Source of the DNA: Spirochaetales bacterium
GTDB taxonomy: Bacteria > Spirochaetota > Spirochaetia > Sphaerochaetales > Sphaerochaetaceae
Direction of reading: 5' to 3'
Assembly (NCBI GenBank): GCA_022784805.1
Contig: JALFYG010000072.1
Coordinates: 1-11,783 of the forward strand
DNA length: 11,783 nt
Shown here: positions 8,654-11,783 of the stretch, in pieces
Layout: each line of letters starts with the position of its first letter
Position numbering within the stretch: the stretch's first letter is position 1
Notes under the pieces: generated by a model
What the model saw: only the letters and a program-made list of their open reading frames with translations
The model's database searches: none
Told to the model about the DNA's origin: nothing
Translations under genes and position numbers: made by a program

Positions 8654-8694
8654 AAAAGTCAGGAAAGGAAAGAACCGATCCTGACTTTTTCTTT
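8654..8694. terminator. Bidirectional rho-independent terminator between plsC and larC
   Basis: A perfect 11-bp inverted repeat (AAAAGTCAGGA at 8654-8664 and its complement at 8679-8689) encloses a 14-base loop. On the plus strand it runs into a T-rich tract (8686-8694). On the minus strand the A-rich stretch at 8648-8652 gives a T run. It lies 10 bases after plsC and 26 bases after the end of larC, so it can serve both convergent units. Confidence 0.9.
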
Positions 8695-8715
8695 TGTTGT
8701 CTTTGCATTAGACAG

Positions 8716-9945
8716 TTACTCTATTTCTTTTATGACTTGGTCTATGGTCAAATCGTTATCTCTTGCAATTCTGGAGATGTCGTCATACTCATACTTTTCC
8801 CTTCTGACACCGTAGCCTGAAGAGATCTTTTTCTTCACTTCTCCATATTTAGTGGATACGGTTTCGATGGAGCGGTCAAGAACATAACGACGGCACTTTG
8901 TCTCCCTTATTCCAATTGTGGAGGTGTGTTTGAAGATAAGTCCCACTATCTCATCCTTTTTCTCTTCCTTGGAGAGGACAGTCAACAACACACCAGGGCG
9001 GGATTTCTTCATTTGTACTGGAGTTGTGAATACATCCAAGGCCCCGTTTTTAAGTAGTTCTTCTTCTGCAAAACCAATAGCTTCCGGAGTCATGTCATCG
9101 AGGTTGCAACAGAGTTCCAACACCATGTCTCTCTCATCATCTTTCTCTCCAAGGAAAGCTCTGACGCAGTTTGCTCTTTCAAAGTCTTTTTTCCCCATGC
9201 CATAGCCGATCGCTTCTGTCTTCATTGTTGGCATTTCATCAAACTTTGTTGCAAAGTGCTTTAGAAGTGCGGCGCCTGTGGGAGTGCAGAGTTCGCTTTT
9301 GATTTCTCCTCCATAAATAGGAACGCCTTTAAGGATATATGCAGTGGCCGGGGCAGGAACAGGGAGTATTCCATGGGCACACTTTACGCTTCCGCTTCCC
9401 ACATGAACTGGTGATACCACGACTTCATCAGCTTTCAGGATATCCATTAACAAACATACTGCCGTAACATCTGCTATAGCATCCATAGTTCCCACTTCAT
9501 GGAAGTGTATCTCTTTTACCGATACCCCATGGGCATGACTCTCTGCCTCTGCAATAAGAGAGTAGACGGCGAGGACATCATTTTTGACTTTCTCCGGTAT
9601 GGAAAGGCCACTGACTATGTGTGTGATATCATCCATGCCGCTATGGTGGTGGGAATGCTCATGTTCATGCTCGTGGTCATGATCATGGTGGTGATCGTGT
9701 TCGTGGTCATGATGGTCATGAGAATGCATATCTTCATCTTCTTCAGTGCCGTTTACTTTTACACTGATATGAGTACCGTTGATACCACACTTTGAAGCTT
9801 TTTCTGCAACTACTGTTACTCCTGGTATGCCAAGTGTGTTGATTCTATTTATAAACTCCTCTTTTCCAGGAATAAGCTCCAATAATGCTGCTGTAAGCAT
9901 ATCGCCTGCAGCACCCATACTGCAGTCCAAGTATAGTGTCCTCAT
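8716..9945 (-). CDS. larC: LarC, nickel insertase for the nickel-pincer nucleotide cofactor
   Basis: LarC is a CTP-dependent cyclometallase that inserts Ni into the dithiolated pyridinium mononucleotide to finish the NPN cofactor (family knowledge). The 409-residue product begins LYLDCSMGAAGDM, the family's N-terminal signature. It continues with a His/Asp/Glu-rich insert (17 His in residues 74-101), then EIHFHEVG, the PVPAPAT segment, ELCTPTGAAL, and a C-terminal part with CNLDDMTPE and KKSRPG. The N-terminal (LarC1-like) and C-terminal (LarC2-like) portions are one uninterrupted frame; in Lactobacillus plantarum they are joined by a programmed frameshift. ATG 9945 follows the larB stop with no gap (TAAATG), with GGAGG eight bases upstream. 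Last gene of larE-larB-larC. Confidence 0.95.
   Translation of the reverse strand: MRTLYLDCSMGAAGDMLTAALLELIPGKEEFINRINTLGIPGVTVVAEKASKCGINGTHISVKVNGTEEDEDMHSHDHHDHEHDHHHDHDHEHEHEHSHHHSGMDDITHIVSGLSIPEKVKNDVLAVYSLIAEAESHAHGVSVKEIHFHEVGTMDAIADVTAVCLLMDILKADEVVVSPVHVGSGSVKCAHGILPVPAPATAYILKGVPIYGGEIKSELCTPTGAALLKHFATKFDEMPTMKTEAIGYGMGKKDFERANCVRAFLGEKDDERDMVLELCCNLDDMTPEAIGFAEEELLKNGALDVFTTPVQMKKSRPGVLLTVLSKEEKKDEIVGLIFKHTSTIGIRETKCRRYVLDRSIETVSTKYGEVKKKISSGYGVRREKYEYDDISRIARDNDLTIDQVIKEIE
9643..9726 (-). other. His-rich segment of LarC, probable nickel-binding stretch
   Basis: Residues 74-101 of LarC contain 17 His, with Asp, Glu and Ser as nearly all the rest, in alternating patterns such as HDHEH and HEHEH. 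The coding DNA is correspondingly repetitive on the plus strand (CATG/GTGGT units). Similar His stretches in Ni enzymes' accessory proteins (HypB, UreE) bind or store Ni; that role here is inferred. Confidence 0.8.
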
Positions 9946-10698
9946 TTATTTTGCCTCCATGTGATTGATCATACTTGCCAGGTATCCAGCTCCGAATCCA
10001 TTATCTATGTTCACCACAGATACTCCGCTGGCACAAGAGTTAAGCATAGATAAGAGAGCTGAAACGCCTCCAAAGGATGCGCCGTATCCCACGCTGGTGG
10101 GGACAGCGATGACAGGGCAGTCTGCCAGGCCTCCTATTACGCTTGCCAGTGCTCCTTCCATTCCCGCAATGGCGATTATTACGCTTGCGCTCATAATTCC
10201 ATCCAAATGTGAAAGAAGCCTATGTAGTCCTGCCACTCCTACGTCATATAGTCTTACGACTTCATTCTTGAATACTTCTGCTGTCAAAGCAGCTTCTTCT
10301 GCAACAGGAATATCGCTGGTGCCGCCTGTGGCCACAACTATCTTTCCAATTCCTGTGGCCTTTGGCATCTCTCCTACGATTCCGATTCTCGCTTCTTCAT
10401 AGTAAGTCATATTAATGACGGCAGTTATGTCTTTTGCCTTTTCTTTGGCAAGCCTTGTGATCAAGATGGTGTCCTGATCATGTTTCATCATCTCGCTTAC
10501 AATACCTATGATCTGATTTGAAGTCTTACTTTCTCCATATATGACTTCAGGCATTCCCTGCCTGATGGAGCGATGCAAGTCGATCTTTGCATATCCGATA
10601 TCTTCAAAGGGTTCTTTCTTTATTAAAAGAAGTGCATCGTCAATAGATAGCTTTCCCTCTTTTACTTCTTCAAGAATCGTTTTGATGTCTGTCTTCAT
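9946..10698 (-). CDS. larB: LarB, NaAD carboxylase/hydrolase of nickel-pincer nucleotide synthesis
   Basis: LarB is related to the PurE-type AIR carboxylase. It carboxylates the pyridinium ring of nicotinic acid adenine dinucleotide and cleaves its phosphoanhydride, the first step of NPN synthesis (family knowledge). The 250-residue product has an N-terminal helical region (residues 1 to about 110) and a C-terminal PurE-like domain. That domain shows ATGGTSDIPVAEEA, YDVGVAGLHRLL, IAGMEGALASVIGGL, VIAVPTSVGYGASFGG and a final NSCASGV with Cys222. This Cys matches the position of the catalytic Cys that forms a covalent adduct in Lactobacillus LarB. The start ATG 10698 overlaps the larE stop as ATGA, with GAGG about seven bases upstream. 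The stop directly precedes the larC start. Nothing looks broken. Confidence 0.95.
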   Translation of the reverse strand: MKTDIKTILEEVKEGKLSIDDALLLIKKEPFEDIGYAKIDLHRSIRQGMPEVIYGESKTSNQIIGIVSEMMKHDQDTILITRLAKEKAKDITAVINMTYYEEARIGIVGEMPKATGIGKIVVATGGTSDIPVAEEAALTAEVFKNEVVRLYDVGVAGLHRLLSHLDGIMSASVIIAIAGMEGALASVIGGLADCPVIAVPTSVGYGASFGGVSALLSMLNSCASGVSVVNIDNGFGAGYLASMINHMEAK

Positions 10699-11501
10699 TT
10701 TCTTACCTCTAAGTCCAACATGACGCCTTTGTAGTGTTTTTTAAGTTCTTTCAAGATTTGTTCCCTATGTTCAAGGAGAAGGTTTATCTGACTCTCCTGT
10801 ATCTGGATCCTGGCGCAATCTCTGAAGCGTCTTACTCTGAAGTTTGTAAAACCGAGGGAGAATAGGTAATCTTCCGCCTCTTCAGTGGCTTTCAGTTTTT
10901 CCTCAGTTATTGTTTCTCCTGTAGGAATGCGGGTTGCAAGGCACGCGTATGCAGCCTTGTTCCATGTAAACAGCCCCGCTTCTTTTGAGAGAAGGCGTAT
11001 CTCATCTTTAGTGAGACCGCACTCTCTGAGAGGGGATAGAACAGATAACTCTCTGAGAGCTCGCATACCAGGCCTGTCGCCTTCTTCATCGGAAGCGTTT
11101 GTACCGTCCAGAAGAAGAGTAAAGCCATCCTTTGATGCTGCTTCTGTAATTGTTCCGAATATCTTGTTTTTGCAGTAGTAACACCTATCTGATGGGTTTG
11201 ATGTGATTATTTCTGATGAAAGTACATCCACATTTAATATATCTATCGAGGCGTTCAGATCTGCTGCCAGACGTAGAGAATCTTCTAGTTCGAATTCCGG
11301 CTGGAATGCAGATTTTACATAGTAGGCTTTGACTTCGATGTCACTTTGTATTGCTGCATATAAAAGGAATGCAGAGTCCACGCCACCGGAGAACGCAATA
11401 GCGACCTTAGGGTGGGTAAGAAAGAATTCAGTTAGTCTTCTATATTTAATCTGAGTCTCAGAAGGAACTGATGAAAGGTTAATCTCTTTGGGATTACTCA
11501 T
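10695..11501 (-). CDS. larE: LarE, ATP-dependent sulfurtransferase of nickel-pincer nucleotide synthesis
   Basis: LarE adenylates the pyridinium carboxylates and transfers sulfur to give the dithiolated NPN precursor (family knowledge). The 268-residue product has the PP-loop SGGVDS at residues 38-43, a CYYCKNKIF motif (Cys107, Cys110), LDGTNASDEEGDRPG at about 131-145, and ACLATRIPTGE with Cys187. Cys187 is in the region of the sacrificial Cys of the Lactobacillus enzyme. The CxxC pair plus Cys187 matches the pattern reported for [4Fe-4S]-dependent LarE proteins, in which the cluster carries the sulfur, so that class is more likely. Cys161 and Cys229 are also present. ATG 11501 is chosen because AGAGGAG lies at 11514-11520; an in-frame ATG near 11558 would add an unconserved-looking 19 residues. 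It is the first gene of the lar operon. Confidence 0.93.
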   Translation of the reverse strand: MSNPKEINLSSVPSETQIKYRRLTEFFLTHPKVAIAFSGGVDSAFLLYAAIQSDIEVKAYYVKSAFQPEFELEDSLRLAADLNASIDILNVDVLSSEIITSNPSDRCYYCKNKIFGTITEAASKDGFTLLLDGTNASDEEGDRPGMRALRELSVLSPLRECGLTKDEIRLLSKEAGLFTWNKAAYACLATRIPTGETITEEKLKATEEAEDYLFSLGFTNFRVRRFRDCARIQIQESQINLLLEHREQILKELKKHYKGVMLDLEVRK

Positions 11502-11513
11502 TTTCAGAAGATA

Positions 11514-11520
11514 CTCCTCT
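11514..11520 (-). promoter_or_regulatory. Ribosome binding site of larE
   Basis: AGAGGAG on the minus strand precedes ATG 11501 by 12 bases, slightly long but the only good SD nearby. It supports the shorter LarE start. Confidence 0.6.
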
Positions 11521-11529
11521 TTTGTTCTG

Positions 11530-11558
11530 AATCTAGGATACAACATACGACACATCAA
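11530..11558 (-). promoter_or_regulatory. Possible sigma-70-type promoter of the lar operon
   Basis: On the minus strand TTGATG (11558-11553) and TAGATT (11535-11530) are separated by 17 bases, each matching four of six consensus positions. The start of transcription would fall near 11523, just before the larE SD. This is a weak match and could be chance. Confidence 0.3.
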
Positions 11559-11593
11559 TGCATCAGAAGAAAAATACCCGTGATATTTCCCTC

Positions 11594-11620
11594 CACATAG
11601 ATTACGTATTCATCTATGTG
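11594..11620. repeat. Perfect 9-bp inverted repeat at the mobile-element junction
   Basis: CACATAGAT (11594-11602) and ATCTATGTG (11612-11620) are exact complements around a 9-base spacer that itself holds TACGTA. No T tract follows directly on either strand, so it is not a typical terminator. The right arm shares three bases with the TTCAC at the inferred element end. It may be a pre-existing hairpin into which the element inserted, or part of the element's own right end. Confidence 0.8.
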
Positions 11621-11624
11621 AACT

Positions 11625-11648
11625 ACCGCCACCCTAAAGGGCGCCAGC
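11625..11648 (-). mobile_element. Right-end hairpin of the IS200/IS605-type element
   Basis: On the minus strand a stem of ten paired positions, including three G-T wobbles and one G-G mismatch, closes a TTTA loop. GTTCAC follows shortly after, giving a probable cleavage point at 11618. A CCC-TTTA-GGG hairpin next to the tnpB stop is typical of these elements, where the transposase TnpA recognises subterminal hairpins. The tnpB stop codon (11634-11636) sits in the loop and the first stem base. The left end and any tnpA lie outside the window. Confidence 0.6.
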
Positions 11649-11783
11649 TTCCAGGCTTCGTTGAGAACTGCTTTCAGCATTATTGAATGCTGAGAAGTCT
11701 GACATTCTCTCCACCTTTGTACTCCTGTGTTCCGCAGGAGCGCTGGTTATCTTTCCTAGACCAGCGAGCAGGATTGTTCTTGC
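11634..11783 (-). CDS. tnpB: TnpB-like RNA-guided nuclease, C-terminal fragment (cut by window edge)
   Basis: A minus-strand frame is open from the window edge for 49 codons to TAG 11634-11636. The first residues, ARTILLAGLG, resemble the NxARNILxAG stretch that follows the last RuvC catalytic Asp in TnpB. The end, SSQRSLEAGAL, resembles the common QRSLEAGA tail. TnpB is a transposon-encoded, RNA-guided DNA endonuclease. The catalytic residues and zinc finger are outside the window, so activity cannot be judged. The frame overlaps the omega RNA hairpins, as expected. A chance ORF is possible because of its short length, but motif, position and hairpin agree. It points in the same direction as the lar operon and ends 132 bases before the larE start. 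Confidence 0.65.
   Translation of the reverse strand, partial: ARTILLAGLGKITSAPAEHRSTKVERMSDFSAFNNAESSSQRSLEAGAL

Larger units (their letters stand above)
11618..11783 (-). ncRNA. Omega RNA (reRNA) scaffold, 3' part, of an IS200/IS605-type element
   Basis: TnpB nucleases use an RNA that overlaps the 3' end of tnpB and runs through the right end of the element into the flank, which supplies the guide (family knowledge). Here the minus strand has several hairpins in series: 7 bp at 741-766, 6 bp at 722-740, 7 bp with loop CAAT at 675-692 (all +11000), and the GC-rich terminal stem at 11625-11648. The segment ends GGTAGTTCAC at 11618, a very common end for such RNAs. The guide would then be read from 11617 downward, toward larE. 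The 5' limit is not visible. The call rests on pattern and position only. Confidence 0.6.

Noticed and set aside
9499..9795. Plus-strand ORF rich in Met/Val opposite larC
   Set aside because: It is the antisense reading of the His-rich LarC segment; its hydrophobic run is a by-product of His codons read in reverse.
11502..11558. Longer LarE starting at an ATG near 11558
   Set aside because: No SD precedes it, the added residues do not look like LarE, and AGAGGAG supports ATG 11501.
11594..11620. Palindrome as a rho-independent terminator of tnpB
   Set aside because: Neither strand has a T run directly after the stem; the nearest T run on the minus strand is about 20 bases away.

Overview
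The window reads as ordinary bacterial chromosome with a mobile-element end at its right edge. Composition is moderately AT-rich, with good Shine-Dalgarno (SD) sites and tightly packed, often overlapping genes. The lineage cannot be fixed from the sequence alone. The gene order and the style of the lar genes suggest an anaerobic, probably host-associated bacterium. A spirochaete (Sphaerochaeta/Treponema type) is my best guess, with a Firmicute as the alternative; both are weak inferences.

Plus strand, 1-8643. The window opens inside mnmG (tRNA U34 modification). It overlaps rsmG (16S rRNA G527 methyltransferase), which overlaps an ftsK/spoIIIE-type DNA translocase by an ATGA junction. After a 67-base gap come a DEAD-box RNA helicase, an ABC exporter half-transporter (TTG start inside the helicase end) and a PlsC-type acyltransferase, each close enough for translational coupling. 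The run serves RNA maintenance (MnmG, RsmG, helicase), chromosome segregation (FtsK) and the membrane (ABC exporter, PlsC). A perfect hairpin at 8654-8689 closes it.

Minus strand, 11501 down to 8716. A compact three-gene operon, larE-larB-larC, encodes the full known biosynthetic set for the nickel-pincer nucleotide (NPN) cofactor of lactate racemase LarA and its relatives: LarB carboxylates and hydrolyses NaAD, LarE adds sulfur, LarC inserts nickel. No larA lies in the window. LarC is one uninterrupted ORF with a very His-rich insert, and LarE carries a CxxC plus a third Cys that suggest the Fe-S-cluster-dependent class. The plus-strand run and the lar operon converge on the shared terminator.

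Right edge, 11594-11783. The last 49 codons of what looks like a TnpB protein (IS200/IS605 or IS1341 type) run on the minus strand. They are followed by a GC-rich hairpin with a TTTA loop ending in TTCAC, the usual form of the element's right end and of the 3' end of the omega RNA scaffold. The end abuts, and shares CAC with, a perfect 9-bp inverted repeat, suggesting the element may have inserted into a pre-existing palindrome upstream of larE. Most of the element lies outside the window.

No tRNA, rRNA, CRISPR array or replication origin was seen, and no stretch over about 300 bases lacks a gene. I do not see a clearly new multi-gene system. The most interesting items are the tandem 37-residue repeats in the FtsK linker, the larA-less NPN operon and the TnpB/omega RNA junction.
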